Source: Thermocaproicibacter sp041859875
Lineage (GTDB): Bacteria; Bacillota; Clostridia; Oscillospirales; Acutalibacteraceae
DNA: 64,000 bases
Assembly (NCBI GenBank): GCA_041859875.1
Contig: JBFLFY010000003.1
Location: forward strand, 45,200-109,199
Direction: 5' to 3'
Positions within the stretch are counted from its first letter, which is position 1; each line of letters starts with the position of its first letter. The notes beneath the pieces are model-generated. The model worked only from the letters and a program-made list of their open reading frames with translations, did no database searches and was not told the DNA's origin. A program made the position numbers and the translations under genes. Shown here one piece after another: positions 42,771 to 51,701 of the stretch.

Positions 42771-42905
42771 ATGATTAGAACTTATCAGCCGAAGAAACTG
42801 CATCGCCAGAAGGTGCATGGCTTCCGCAAGCGTATGGCTACTGCTGACGGCCGCAAGGTGCTTTCTCGCCGCAGAGCAAAGGGCAGAGCACGCCTTTCCT
42901 ACTAA
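42771..42905 (+). CDS. rpmH: 50S ribosomal protein L34
   Basis: A 44-residue, very basic ribosomal protein (MIRTYQPKKLHRQKVHGFRK.. ending RAKGRARLSY), typical of L34. It normally heads the rpmH-rnpA-yidD-yidC-jag operon, as here. A strong AAAGGAGGG lies 8 bp before the ATG. The frame is open far upstream but only this start makes sense. Confidence 0.98.
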   Translation: MIRTYQPKKLHRQKVHGFRKRMATADGRKVLSRRRAKGRARLSY

Positions 42906-43034
42906 TTTTTGGTTTGTTTAGGCGTGCTTTTTCCGCCGGTCTTGGCACCGGCACTTGAAGAAGAATTTGCCGGAAAAGGGAAACTTTTTACTGGAGTTTC
43001 CCTGCATTTCCCGGCATGATTTTGGGCAGGCAGA

Positions 43035-43370
43035 ATGACAGATTTCGTTCCAATTAAGGAAAACCACGATTTTCAAAGGGCTTATGCCCATGGAAAATAT
43101 TATGTAAGCCCTGTGCTCGTTTCCTATGTAATAAAGAACCGGAAAAGAGCGTTGCGCGCCGGAATTACGACCAGCAAGAAAATTGGCAACGCCGTAAAGC
43201 GGAACCGTTCGCGCAGAATTATAAGAGAGTCTTTCCGCACATTAGCCCCGCGCGTGAAACCGGGGTACGATATTATTTTTGTTGCAAGAGCAAAAACACC
43301 TTTTGTAAAATGCCGCGAAGTGTGCCGTGCGATGGAACAGCACCTGAAAAGGGCCGGAATCCTGCAGTAA
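43035..43370 (+). CDS. rnpA: ribonuclease P protein component
   Basis: Protein subunit of RNase P, which matures tRNA 5' ends. The 111 residues carry the basic RNR-type motif KRNRSRRIIRE and the central helix region. It begins about 130 bp after rpmH and ends 8 bp before yidD. Confidence 0.96.
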   Translation: MTDFVPIKENHDFQRAYAHGKYYVSPVLVSYVIKNRKRALRAGITTSKKIGNAVKRNRSRRIIRESFRTLAPRVKPGYDIIFVARAKTPFVKCREVCRAMEQHLKRAGILQ

Positions 43371-43378
43371 CATTGGTT

Positions 43379-43618
43379 ATGAAAAAAATTTTTATTGCAC
43401 TTATTCATTTTTACCAGAAGGCACTTTCGCCCCTGAAAAAACCGTGCTGCATCTATTACCCAACCTGTTCCAATTATGCGATTGAGGCGATTGAGCGGTT
43501 CGGTGCTTTTAAGGGCTTTTTTCTTGCACTGTTCCGTTTCCTGCGCTGCAACCCGTTCAGCCGGGGCGGTTATGACCCCGTACCGGAGAAAAAGGAGAAG
43601 CACAGAACCAATCGATAG
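43379..43618 (+). CDS. yidD: membrane protein insertion efficiency factor YidD
   Basis: A 79-residue protein assisting YidC-dependent membrane insertion. The family core is present: IHFYQKALSPL, CCIYYPTCSNYAIEAIERFG and RCNPFSRGGYDPVP. The ATG at 43379 is chosen because the motif spacing matches relatives and an upstream extension would overlap rnpA. It is 15 bp upstream of yidC. Confidence 0.95.
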   Translation: MKKIFIALIHFYQKALSPLKKPCCIYYPTCSNYAIEAIERFGAFKGFFLALFRFLRCNPFSRGGYDPVPEKKEKHRTNR

Positions 43619-43633
43619 AGGAGAAATTTCCGC

Positions 43634-44629
43634 ATGAACGAGATATTCAACTTTTTCGGCAACATCCTCGGTTACCTGCTGTGGTGGCTTTATGTTTTAG
43701 TAAGAAACTACGGCGTAGCAATTTTGCTGTTTACCGTTATTGTAAAAGCACTTCTGTTTCCATTTTCCATTCGGCAGCAGCGTTCTATGGCGGCAACCGG
43801 AAAGCTTGCGCTGAAGCAAAAAGAACTGCAGAAGCGCTACGCAAACGACAAACAGAAACTGCAGTTGGAACAGCAGAAACTGCTTGAAAAAGAAGGCGTA
43901 AGTCCTACAGGCGGCTGCGCCACGATGATTCTTCCGTTTATTGTGATGTTCGGCCTGTACTATACCGTACAAAACCCGCTTTCCAACGCGCTTCACCTTT
44001 CCGGCGACGCGATTAACAAGGCGGTATCCCTTTTGGGTCAGATTCCGGGAATCGGAGTTGCTACAAACCCGCAGTACGCACAGATTGGAATCGTTAAGAA
44101 TTTCAGCCATTTGAATCAGTATCTGACGATGTTCAGCGCCAGTGAAACGGCGCGCCTGGAGTCTTTCAGCCACGGCTTTATGTTCTGCGGGCTGAATTTG
44201 CTTGACACGCCCTGCGACGCTTCCAACATTTTTGGGACGCTGTTCCGTTCCAACCTGTGGGTTATTCCAATTTTGTGCCTTATCACCTACTTGCTGACGC
44301 AGTACTTCACGATGAAGCTTACACCGGGAATGCAGCAGCAGCAGGGCTGCATGAAATGGATGTTCTACATTATGGCATTCGTTTCCGCATGGTTTGCCTG
44401 CACAGTGCCGGCAGCTGTCGGTTTTTACTGGATTATTTCGTCCCTGACCGGCTTTGCCCAGACGCTTATTATGAACAAATGGTTCAGTGTTGATGACCTG
44501 AATGGCCAGGCGGAAGCCCGCCATATTGCCCTGCTGGAACAGCAGGAAGCAGCCGTAAAGCCGCTGCCGATGAGCGCTCGGCCGGCACTGGACAAAAAAA
44601 GCGGCAAACAGGAGAAAAAGCGGAAGTAA
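43634..44629 (+). CDS. yidC: membrane protein insertase YidC
   Basis: Inserts and folds membrane proteins, alone or with Sec. The 331 residues are the short Gram-positive form with five hydrophobic segments. The hydrophilic groove region is visible (IVKALLFPFSIRQQRS, with the conserved Arg), as are TGGCATMILPFIVMFGLYY and a C-terminal charged tail. There is no obvious lipobox at the N-terminus. Confidence 0.96.
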   Translation: MNEIFNFFGNILGYLLWWLYVLVRNYGVAILLFTVIVKALLFPFSIRQQRSMAATGKLALKQKELQKRYANDKQKLQLEQQKLLEKEGVSPTGGCATMILPFIVMFGLYYTVQNPLSNALHLSGDAINKAVSLLGQIPGIGVATNPQYAQIGIVKNFSHLNQYLTMFSASETARLESFSHGFMFCGLNLLDTPCDASNIFGTLFRSNLWVIPILCLITYLLTQYFTMKLTPGMQQQQGCMKWMFYIMAFVSAWFACTVPAAVGFYWIISSLTGFAQTLIMNKWFSVDDLNGQAEARHIALLEQQEAAVKPLPMSARPALDKKSGKQEKKRK

Positions 44630-44672
44630 CAACGCTTTGCGCGGAAAAGTCTTTTCGGGAGGTAGTTAAAAC

Positions 44673-45536
44673 ATGAGAGAAGCTATTGGAACCGGAGAAA
44701 CAGTTGAACTTGCAAAGGAAGCAGCCTGCAAAGAGCTTGGTGTAGAAAGTTATGAAGCAGACTTTGAAATTCTTCAAATGCCAACAAAAAAGACCTTCGG
44801 CCTCTTTGGCGGAAGCCCGGCAAAGGTTCGTGTTTTTTTGGAGGACGACGCCGCACAGCTGGCTGTGGATTACCTAAAGAAGATTTTTTCCTGTATGGAT
44901 ATTCCGGAAGTCCAAATTGACATTCAGCGGGAAGAAAAAGGAGCCCTGCTTTCGCTTACGGGCGATGACATCGGCTTTATTATCGGGCACCGCGGCGAAA
45001 CTCTGGATGCCCTGCAGTACCTTGCGGGTCTTGTGGCAAACCATGCGGGGAACGAATATTACCGCATCGCGCTTGATATTGGAAATTACCGCGAAAAGCG
45101 CTGCCAGACTTTGGAATCCCTCGGCCGCAAAACGGCGGAAAAGAGCCTGCGCCTTGGACGCAATGTTTCGCTGGAACCGATGAATCCGTACGAGCGGCGC
45201 ATTATTCATACTTCGGTGCAAACGGTAGAAGGGGCGAAATCCTGGTCGGAAGGCGAAGGGCTGGAACGCCATGTTTTGGTAGGGCCGATTGCCGGGGAAC
45301 GGATTCAGCACCGGCCGGGCGGAAACCGAGGGAATTACAATAATACCCGCCGGAATGATGGGCAGTACAGGCCGCCTTACCGCGGCAGGCAGCAGCGCCC
45401 TGCTGGCGGCGGATACGGAAACCGTCCGCAGTATGCGAAAACTGCCGCAGCTGTGCCTGCTGCACCGGTGCAGCCAGCAAAGCCAAAGGAAGACGACAAA
45501 GGTTCGCTTTACGGCAGAATCGACGCAAAGAAATAA
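44673..45536 (+). CDS. jag: RNA-binding protein Jag/KhpB
   Basis: A 287-residue RNA-binding protein linked to cell-division and envelope control in Gram-positives. Jag-N is residues 1-55 (EAIGTGETVELAKEAACKEL, with KKTFGLFGG). The KH domain has GHRGETLDALQ. The R3H domain has MNPYERRIIHTSVQ. After residue ~210 the chain becomes an Arg/Gly/Asn/Tyr-rich tail, longer than usual for Jag, which may add RNA affinity. A clean terminator follows. Confidence 0.94.
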   Translation: MREAIGTGETVELAKEAACKELGVESYEADFEILQMPTKKTFGLFGGSPAKVRVFLEDDAAQLAVDYLKKIFSCMDIPEVQIDIQREEKGALLSLTGDDIGFIIGHRGETLDALQYLAGLVANHAGNEYYRIALDIGNYREKRCQTLESLGRKTAEKSLRLGRNVSLEPMNPYERRIIHTSVQTVEGAKSWSEGEGLERHVLVGPIAGERIQHRPGGNRGNYNNTRRNDGQYRPPYRGRQQRPAGGGYGNRPQYAKTAAAVPAAPVQPAKPKEDDKGSLYGRIDAKK

Positions 45537-45560
45537 TACATTTTTGATAAGCAAAAAATG

Positions 45561-45590
45561 CAGGGAAAGGCCGTAAGCCTTTCCCTGTTT
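45561..45590 (+). terminator. terminator after jag
   Basis: An 11-bp perfect stem CAGGGAAAGGC/GCCTTTCCCTG followed by TTTG. It ends the rpmH-jag operon before mnmE. Confidence 0.85.
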
Positions 45591-45621
45591 GTGAAACCGG
45601 GGTTATTTTTTGGGGGATAAA

Positions 45622-47008
45622 ATGAAAATCGTTTACCACGCTTCGGGCGACACCATCGCCGCAATTTCCACGGCTCAGGCGCCCGGCGCCATTGGAATCG
45701 TGCGCGTTTCCGGCCCGCAGGCACAAGAGGTTGCAGACCGCGTTTTTACTTCTGCGCATGGGAAAACGCTGAAGCAAATCCGCGGTTATACGGCGCTGTA
45801 CGGCCGTGTTCATGACTCGGAAGGCGACATTGACGAAGCGGTGGCGCTGAATTACCGGGAACCTGCAAGTTTTACGGGCGAAAATACAGTGGAGCTTTCC
45901 TGCCACGGCGGTCTTTCCGTTACGCGGCGGCTTCTGCGCGCCGTTTTAAGCGAGGGGGCGGTTCCGGCTGGGCCGGGTGAATTTACGCGCCGGGCGTTTT
46001 TAAATGGGAAAATGGGTCTTACGGAAGCAGAATCCGTCATGCAGATTATCGGCGCGAATGGCGACGAAGCGGCGAAAGCAGCTTTGGCAGGGCACGACGG
46101 CGCGCTGGAAAAACGAATCCGCACGGTGCGGAACAGGCTGACCGACACGGCGGCTCATCTTTCCGCATGGGCGGATTACCCGGAAGACGATATTCCGCAG
46201 GTTACGCCGGAAGAGCTGCAATCATCTTTGGCTGCGGCGCAGGACGAATTAAATCGGCTGCTGCGCAGCTTTGAAACAGGGCGAACCCTGCGCGAAGGGG
46301 TAGAAACAGTCATTGCCGGCAGGCCAAATGCCGGAAAATCAACCCTGATGAATCCTGCTGGCAGGGTGTGAGCGCTCCATTGTTACGGAGTATGCAGGCA
46401 CGACACGCGACGTGGTGGAAGACACCGTCATGCTCGGCGGAATTCCGCTGCGTCTGGCGGACACGGCTGGAATCCGGCATACCGCCGACCCGGTGGAAAG
46501 CATCGGCGTTGACCGTGCGTACCGGCGCATTGATACGGCGCAGCTTGTACTTGCAGTGTTTGACGGTTCCGAAGACCTGAATGACGCCGACCGCGAACTT
46601 GCGGAAAAATTGCAGGGAATGCCGTGCATAGCCGTCTTAAATAAGAGCGATTTGCCGCAAAAAATAGACAAAGAGTATATTAGCACTAAATTTAGACATA
46701 AAGTTATCCTTTCAGCCTCAGAAGGGACGGGGCTGGAGAAACTGCAGAAGTCTGTAATGGACGTGCTGGGCATGGAAAAAATTGATCCGTCACAGGGAAT
46801 TCTGTATACGGAGCGTCAGCGCGAAGCGGCGAGCCGTGCGCGGGACTGTGTAAATGAGGCGCTCTCCGCGCTGCAAAGCGGCATGACGTTTGACGCCATC
46901 ACCATTTCGGTGGACGAGGCAATTACTGCGCTTTTGGAACTGACCGGCGAACGTGCAACCGAAACCGTTGTGGACTCCGTGTTCCATCACTTTTGCGTCG
47001 GTAAGTAA
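45622..47008 (+). pseudogene. mnmE: tRNA modification GTPase MnmE, frameshifted
   Basis: MnmE, with MnmG, installs the (carboxymethyl)aminomethyl group on U34 of certain tRNAs. The N-terminal tetrahydrofolate-binding domain (DTIAAISTAQAPGAIG), the helical domain and the G1 loop GRPNAGKSTLMN read in one frame to codon 244. One extra base in AATCCTGCTGGCA (46351-46363) then causes a stop at 46369. Reading AACCTGCTGGCA instead restores NLLAGCERSIVTEYAGTTRD, DTAG, NKSD and the terminal FCVGK. It could be a sequencing error, a recent mutation or a +1 frameshift. Confidence 0.9.
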
Positions 47009-47070
47009 CCAGCCTTTGCTTCTAAGCAAAGGCTGGGCGAAAAGGACCAATGAATCTCGAAAAAGAGAAA
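47009..47070 (+). repeat. Module D repeat, copy 3
   Basis: CCAGCCTTTGCTT/AAGCAAAGGCTGG hairpin right after the mnmE stop, then the GGGCGAAAAGGACCAATG.. tail. Both arms differ from copy 1 at the same paired position (TTTTC to TTTGC and its complement), so the stem is conserved. Confidence 0.8.
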
Positions 47071-47132
47071 GAAAATTACTCTGGCCTTGTTTACTTTCAG
47101 AAGTAGCTGCCCGCAAGGCCGAACCCCTGTAC

Positions 47133-47298
47133 TCCCGTCAATAAGAGAATCTCAGCCGTTCGGCTCGCTGTAAGGCTGTGTGCGGATGCCGAGGGACACC
47201 GGGGAAAGGAAAGACGTACTTTACATTCTTTCGGACGGAACCGAAAGGATAGGCCTGCACGGCCTGAGTGCAAACAAAACCTTAGATGAATTCATATT
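47133..47298 (+). repeat. Module A repeat, copy 8 (short subtype)
   Basis: Short subtype. In its ACGGAA-loop stem the left arm reads ATTCTTTCGG instead of ATCCTTTCGG, leaving a G-U pair. The 60 bp between module D and this copy (AATTACTCTGGCC..) also match the argC-argJ gap. Confidence 0.8.
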
Positions 47299-47309
47299 TA
47301 GAAAAAAGC

Positions 47310-47373
47310 TTTTCTTTTATGCCGGGCGTTCCTCGCGGGTGCCGTAGGCAGCGAATGGCACTTTGTGCCCGGC
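47310..47373 (-). repeat. Module C repeat, reverse copy
   Basis: Reverse of module C copy 1, with TTATGCCGGGCGTTCCTCGC and GGCACTTTGTGCC. Confidence 0.7.
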
Positions 47374-47375
47374 GT

Positions 47376-47506
47376 GGCCTGCGTTGCCCCCAAACCGCTC
47401 CGGCTTCGCACAGTCCCAGCCTTATCCTATCGAAAATCAAGACTAAGAAAAATTTTTATTTTCGGGCTTCAGTAAAGTTCTCGCCAGGCCTCTCTCAAGA
47501 GGCCGG
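47376..47506 (+). repeat. Module B repeat, right part
   Basis: The right two thirds of module B (GGCGTGGCCTGCGTTGCCC through CAGGCCTCTCTCAAGAGGCC). It ends about 10 bp before the mnmG ribosome site, the same spacing as at argJ. Confidence 0.75.
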
Positions 47507-47529
47507 AGGCCGAGAAAAAGGGAGAAAAA

Positions 47530-49410
47530 ATGACATACGATGCTGGAAAAATAGATGTAGCGGTAATTGGAGTGGGCCACGCCGGGATTGAAGCGGGGCT
47601 TGCCGCTGCGCGACTTGGATGTAAAACGGTTGTCTTCACCATCAATCTCGATGCCATCGGCAACTGCCCGTGCAATCCATCCATCGGAGGAACGGCGAAA
47701 GGCCACCTTGTGCGCGAGATTGATGCTTTAGGAGGCGAAATGGGCCGCACGACTGACGAATGTTTTTTGCAGAGCCGTATGCTGAACCGAGGCAAAGGCC
47801 CTGCCGTACATTCGCTGCGCGCACAGATTGACCGCCGGGAATACAGCAAAATTATGAAACATAAACTGGAACTTCAGCCTGGGCTGCTGGTCAGACAGGC
47901 GGAAGTTGTTGGCGTGGAGCGCGGAAAAGATGGCTTCTGGCTCCTTACAACACGCCTTGGCGCACAGTATGAAACAAAGGCCGTTATTTTCGCCACAGGC
48001 ACTTACCTTGCGGGAAAAGTCTTCGTGGGTGAGGTTTCCTATGAGAGCGGGCCGGACGGGATGTTCCCGGCAGCTTTTCTTTCCGCTTCGCTGGAAAAGC
48101 TGGGAATCCAGATGCGCCGCTTTAAAACCGGAACGCCTGCGCGTGTTTTGCGCTCCAGCATTGATTTCAGCGGTTTGGAAGTTCAGCACGGCGATGACCC
48201 GGTGATTCCATTCTCGTATGATACACTCACGCCGGGGAAAAACCGCGTGGACTGCTACATTTCCTGGACGAACGAGCGCACCAAGAAAATTATACTGGAA
48301 AATCTGCACCGTTCCCAGCTTTACACCGGCGGAATCACGGGAATCGGCCCACGCTACTGCCCCAGCATCGAAACAAAAATTATTCGCTTTGCAGACAAAA
48401 AACGCCACCAGCTTTTCATCGAGCCGTGCGGGCTCGATACGGAGGAAATGTACCTGCAGGGCATGAGTACTTCTTTGCCTGAAGAAGTGCAGCTTCAGTT
48501 TTACCACACCATTCCCGGGCTGGAACACGTTGAAATGATGCGCACATCTTATGCCATAGAGTACGACTGCATTGACCCGCTGCAGCTGAATGCCGCGCTG
48601 GAATTTAAAGAATTTCCCGGCCTTTACGGTGCGGGGCAGTTTAACGGAAGTTCCGGGTATGAAGAGGCCGCCGCTCAGGGAATTGTAGCGGGGATTAACG
48701 CCGCGCTGAAAATTCAGGGCCGTGAACCGATGATTCTTGACCGTGCAGGAAGCTACATTGGTACGCTTGTAGATGACCTGATTACAAAAGGTGCAGATGA
48801 GCCTTACCGCATGATGACGTCGCGCAGCGAATACCGTCTTGTGCTTCGGCAGGACAACGCCGATGAGCGCCTGACGCCTATCGGACGAAAAATCGGCCTG
48901 ATTTCCGATGACCGCTGGCAGCGTTTTCAAAAGAAAGAAGAGCAGAAAAAGCAGGAATTGGAGCGCGCAAAGAAGACAACTTTGCCGCCTTCTGACGAAT
49001 TAAACAACATTCTTGTTTCACATGGAACATCGGCTGTCACTTCCGGTATACGCCTTGCGGAACTGATTCGCCGCCCGCAGCTGAATTATGAGATTCTTGC
49101 GCCGGTTGACAAGGGCCGCCCCGATTTTCCGCCTGCCATTTTTGAAAATGTGGAAATTGAGCTGAAGTACGAGGGGTATATTAAGCGCCAGAAAGCGCAG
49201 ATTGAAGAGACCCGCCGCCTGGAAAATCACCGTTTGCCGCAGGAGATTGACTACACGAAGATGACCGGCCTGCGCACAGAGGCACAGGAGCGGCTGAACA
49301 AAATTCACCCGGCCAGCGTGGGGCAGGCTTCGCGTATTTACGGCGTCAGCCCGGCGGATATTTCCGTTCTGCTGATTTGGCTGGAGAAAGGGAGAAAAAA
49401 ACATGAATGA
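47530..49410 (+). CDS. mnmG: tRNA uridine-5-carboxymethylaminomethyl modification enzyme MnmG
   Basis: FAD-dependent partner of MnmE in wobble-uridine modification. The 626 residues show the FAD-binding GVGHAGIEAGLAAARLG, the signature CNPSIGGTAKGHLVREIDAL, the second signature (CPSIETK; YDCIDP) and GQFNGSSGYEEAAAQG. The ATG follows AAAGGGAG. It overlaps rsmG by 8 bp. The intact gene next to a frameshifted mnmE is notable since MnmG normally works only in the complex. Confidence 0.97.
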   Translation: MTYDAGKIDVAVIGVGHAGIEAGLAAARLGCKTVVFTINLDAIGNCPCNPSIGGTAKGHLVREIDALGGEMGRTTDECFLQSRMLNRGKGPAVHSLRAQIDRREYSKIMKHKLELQPGLLVRQAEVVGVERGKDGFWLLTTRLGAQYETKAVIFATGTYLAGKVFVGEVSYESGPDGMFPAAFLSASLEKLGIQMRRFKTGTPARVLRSSIDFSGLEVQHGDDPVIPFSYDTLTPGKNRVDCYISWTNERTKKIILENLHRSQLYTGGITGIGPRYCPSIETKIIRFADKKRHQLFIEPCGLDTEEMYLQGMSTSLPEEVQLQFYHTIPGLEHVEMMRTSYAIEYDCIDPLQLNAALEFKEFPGLYGAGQFNGSSGYEEAAAQGIVAGINAALKIQGREPMILDRAGSYIGTLVDDLITKGADEPYRMMTSRSEYRLVLRQDNADERLTPIGRKIGLISDDRWQRFQKKEEQKKQELERAKKTTLPPSDELNNILVSHGTSAVTSGIRLAELIRRPQLNYEILAPVDKGRPDFPPAIFENVEIELKYEGYIKRQKAQIEETRRLENHRLPQEIDYTKMTGLRTEAQERLNKIHPASVGQASRIYGVSPADISVLLIWLEKGRKKHE

Positions 49411-50125
49411 CGCCGCCTCGCTGCTTGTTTCCTATGCTGCCCAGTATGAAATGAAAATTACGCCGCAGCAGGAAGAACAGTTCCGACTCTATGAAAAAAT
49501 GCTTGTGGAATGGAACCAAAAAGTGAACCTGACGGCTGTAACTGACCCGGAGGGGATTGCCGCAAAGCACTTTCTGGACAGTATCTTGATTTTGAAGGCT
49601 GCCAAAATTCCTCAGGGCGAAAAAGTAATTGACATTGGCACGGGCGCGGGATTTCCCGGCATTCCGCTCAAAATTATGCGCCCGGATTTGGATTTGACGC
49701 TTCTGGATGGCCTGAATAAGCGCCTTATCTTTTTGAAAGAGCTGCTGAAAGCCCTTGACCTGAAGGCGGAGCTTGTCCATGCGCGCGCGGAGGAAGCGGC
49801 GCGGCAAAAGGAATACCGCACGCAGTTTGGCTTTGCTTTTGCGCGGGCGGTGGCTTCCATGCCGGTTTTGTGTGAGTATTGCCTACCATTTTTGAAAAAC
49901 GGCGGCGTCTTTGCAGCGATGAAAGGCCCCGATGCGGAAAAGGAAATGGAAAGTGCAAAAAAAGCTGTGTCGCTTCTTGGCTGTGAATGGATTGACACAA
50001 AAAAGTATGCGCTCCCCGCTGGCGACGGCCGAACACTTTTCTTCATCCGCAGAAATGCAGCCCTGCCCGCAGCGTACCCGCGCCATGGTTCCAAAATCTC
50101 AAAGCAGCCCTTGCTTTTCCCATAA
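49403..50125 (+). CDS. rsmG: 16S rRNA (guanine527-N7)-methyltransferase
   Basis: Methylates G527 of 16S rRNA using S-adenosylmethionine. The 240 residues have the SAM site DIGTGAGFPGIPLKIMRP, the downstream acidic loop LLDGLNKR and the FARAVASMPVL motif. The ATG overlaps the mnmG end (ATGAATGA) with GGAG upstream. Loss of this enzyme gives low-level streptomycin resistance in other bacteria. Confidence 0.95.
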   Translation: MNDAASLLVSYAAQYEMKITPQQEEQFRLYEKMLVEWNQKVNLTAVTDPEGIAAKHFLDSILILKAAKIPQGEKVIDIGTGAGFPGIPLKIMRPDLDLTLLDGLNKRLIFLKELLKALDLKAELVHARAEEAARQKEYRTQFGFAFARAVASMPVLCEYCLPFLKNGGVFAAMKGPDAEKEMESAKKAVSLLGCEWIDTKKYALPAGDGRTLFFIRRNAALPAAYPRHGSKISKQPLLFP

Positions 50126-50295
50126 AAATTTTAGTCTGCCAAGACCTTTTACACTTTAAATTGCAAAAATTTGGCGATTTTTCTATGACGATAGCCAGCG
50201 CAGGAGATTTTCTTCAATATGAAGCGGTACTCTGACTTTTCCACTTTTGACCGCCAAAGTTTCAACATTTTTCGACTTTTCGGTTGAAAACTAAA

Positions 50296-50323
50296 TTGAA
50301 AATTATTTTCCAGGGCCTATAAT
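50296..50323 (+). promoter_or_regulatory. promoter of noc
   Basis: -35 TTGAAA at 50296, a 16-bp spacer, and -10 TATAAT at 50318; about 65 bp before the GTG start. The preceding gap from rsmG has no gene and contains only AT-rich sequence. Confidence 0.7.
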
Positions 50324-50392
50324 GCAACAAAATTTGCTCCACTTCCGTGGTATGCTGAAACGCGTAAGGACAAGCTCAGGAGGCGATGAATC

Positions 50393-51205
50393 GTGCATTT
50401 TGGTGAGAAAAACCGCGTGGTGGAAATTGGCATTGACCAGATTGTACCGAATCCAGCACAGCCAAGGCAGTCCTTCGACGAGCAGGAGTTGAAAAATCTT
50501 GCCCAGAGTATTTCTGCCAGCGGGCTGATACAGCCTTTAATTGTGCGGCACACAGCCGCAGGTTATGAGCTGATAGCCGGAGAGCGCCGCCTTCGTGCCT
50601 GCCGCATCGCAGGAATGACATCGGTTCCCTGCATTGTAAACGACTGCTCGGCAGACACCAGCGCCATATTAGCTATGACGGAAAACCTTCAGCGACAAGA
50701 CCTCGGAATTTTTGAAGAGGCAGAGGGAATCCGTAAGCTGATTGAAAGCTGGCATGTTACGCAGGAAGAGGCCGCTTACCGCCTTGGCAGAAGTCAATCT
50801 TCCGTCGCGAACAAGCTTCGCCTGCTGCGGCTGAGTGAAGAAGAGCGCTGTTTAATTGTAAAAGCGGGCTTAACGGAACGCCATGCACGTGCACTGCTTC
50901 GCATTGAAGAAAAAGGCTTACGGAAACAGGCCCTTTCGATTGTAGTAGAAAGGCATTACAATGTTCGCCAAACGGACGAATATGTGATGCAGCTGCTTTC
51001 CGGTCAAAACGGGATGAAGCAGCACAAGCAGTTTATTTTGAAAGATGTGCGAATTTTTTTGAACACCATTTCACACGCGGTGAAAACAATGCAGCAGAGT
51101 GGAATCAAGGCACAAGCTTTGAAAAGCGAAACCGATGAGTACTATGAGTGTGTGGTGCGCATTCCAAAAGTACAGGCTGCTGCGGGTGGCCAAAAACCCG
51201 CCTGA
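50393..51205 (+). CDS. noc: ParB-family nucleoid occlusion protein Noc
   Basis: A ParB-like CTP-switch DNA-binding protein. By position before parA-parB it is Noc, which blocks division over the nucleoid. The 270 residues show the N-terminal NPAQPRQSFDE, GERRLRACR in the CTP-binding region, ENLQRQDLGIFEEAEG, and the HTH region EEAAYRLGRSQSSVANKLRL. The start is GTG at 50393, nine bases after AGGAGG; the nearer ATG is out of frame. It may instead act as a second ParB. Confidence 0.88.
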   Translation: MHFGEKNRVVEIGIDQIVPNPAQPRQSFDEQELKNLAQSISASGLIQPLIVRHTAAGYELIAGERRLRACRIAGMTSVPCIVNDCSADTSAILAMTENLQRQDLGIFEEAEGIRKLIESWHVTQEEAAYRLGRSQSSVANKLRLLRLSEEERCLIVKAGLTERHARALLRIEEKGLRKQALSIVVERHYNVRQTDEYVMQLLSGQNGMKQHKQFILKDVRIFLNTISHAVKTMQQSGIKAQALKSETDEYYECVVRIPKVQAAAGGQKPA

Positions 51206-51251
51206 ATTATGATTACAAGTTTTACTCCTATTTCCCTATATCATTTCCCGC

Positions 51252-51284
51252 AAAGCAGGCCGGACGTAAAGTCCGGCCTGCTTT
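51252..51284 (+). terminator. terminator after noc
   Basis: A perfect 14-bp stem AAAGCAGGCCGGAC/GTCCGGCCTGCTTT with loop GTAAA. Confidence 0.85.
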
Positions 51285-51381
51285 GTTGCAGTGGAAAGAT
51301 TGCGGCTGTGTAGAAATTCAAATATGCTGCACAGTGAAGGGCAAAGAAGACTTAATATTAATTTATTTCATGAATGGAAGA

Positions 51382-51534
51382 AGAGCTGTCTCAATAATAG
51401 ATTTTGAAACGTGTTGCACTCCTCTTCCTCAGAGAATTAAACTATAATTTATTTGCTCCTTGATTTCGGCTGGCAAGGGTGCAAGAAAACTGAAGCAAAT
51501 ATTGAAATAGATAGTGCAAAAATGAGGCAGCTCT
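51382..51534. mobile_element. MITE-like element or IS remnant
   Basis: A 153-bp segment bounded by inverted repeats AGAGCTGTCTCA and TGAGGCAGCTCT (11 of 12 match). It is AT-rich and has no credible coding sequence. The GAGCTGTCTCA end type is seen on some insertion sequences. Confidence 0.55.
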
Positions 51535-51560
51535 AGGAGTAATCTCAACTTTCGCCACAA

Positions 51561-51576
51561 TGTTTCACATGAAACA
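51561..51576. other. parS-like site 1
   Basis: TGTTTCACATGAAACA, one base from the consensus TGTTTCACGTGAAACA. It lies upstream of parA. Confidence 0.85.
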
Positions 51577-51598
51577 GTGAATTGACAAAAACAGAGAT

Positions 51599-51614
51599 TG
51601 TTTCACATGAAACA
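51599..51614. other. parS-like site 2
   Basis: The same 16-mer as site 1, 38 bp further on (about 3.6 helical turns) and ~35 bp upstream of the parA -10 element. Confidence 0.85.
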
Positions 51615-51626
51615 TGGCAAATTCCC

Positions 51627-51655
51627 TTTATCTTGAAGAAATGATGTGCTATAAT
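51627..51655 (+). promoter_or_regulatory. parAB promoter
   Basis: -10 TATAAT at 51650-51655 with a weak -35 TTTATC at 51627 and a 17-bp spacer. This rules out the ATG at 51654 as the parA start. Confidence 0.65.
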
Positions 51656-51701
51656 GAGGATTAATAAGAAGAAAGCCGTAGGGCAGAAAGGGGATGTTAT
51701 A

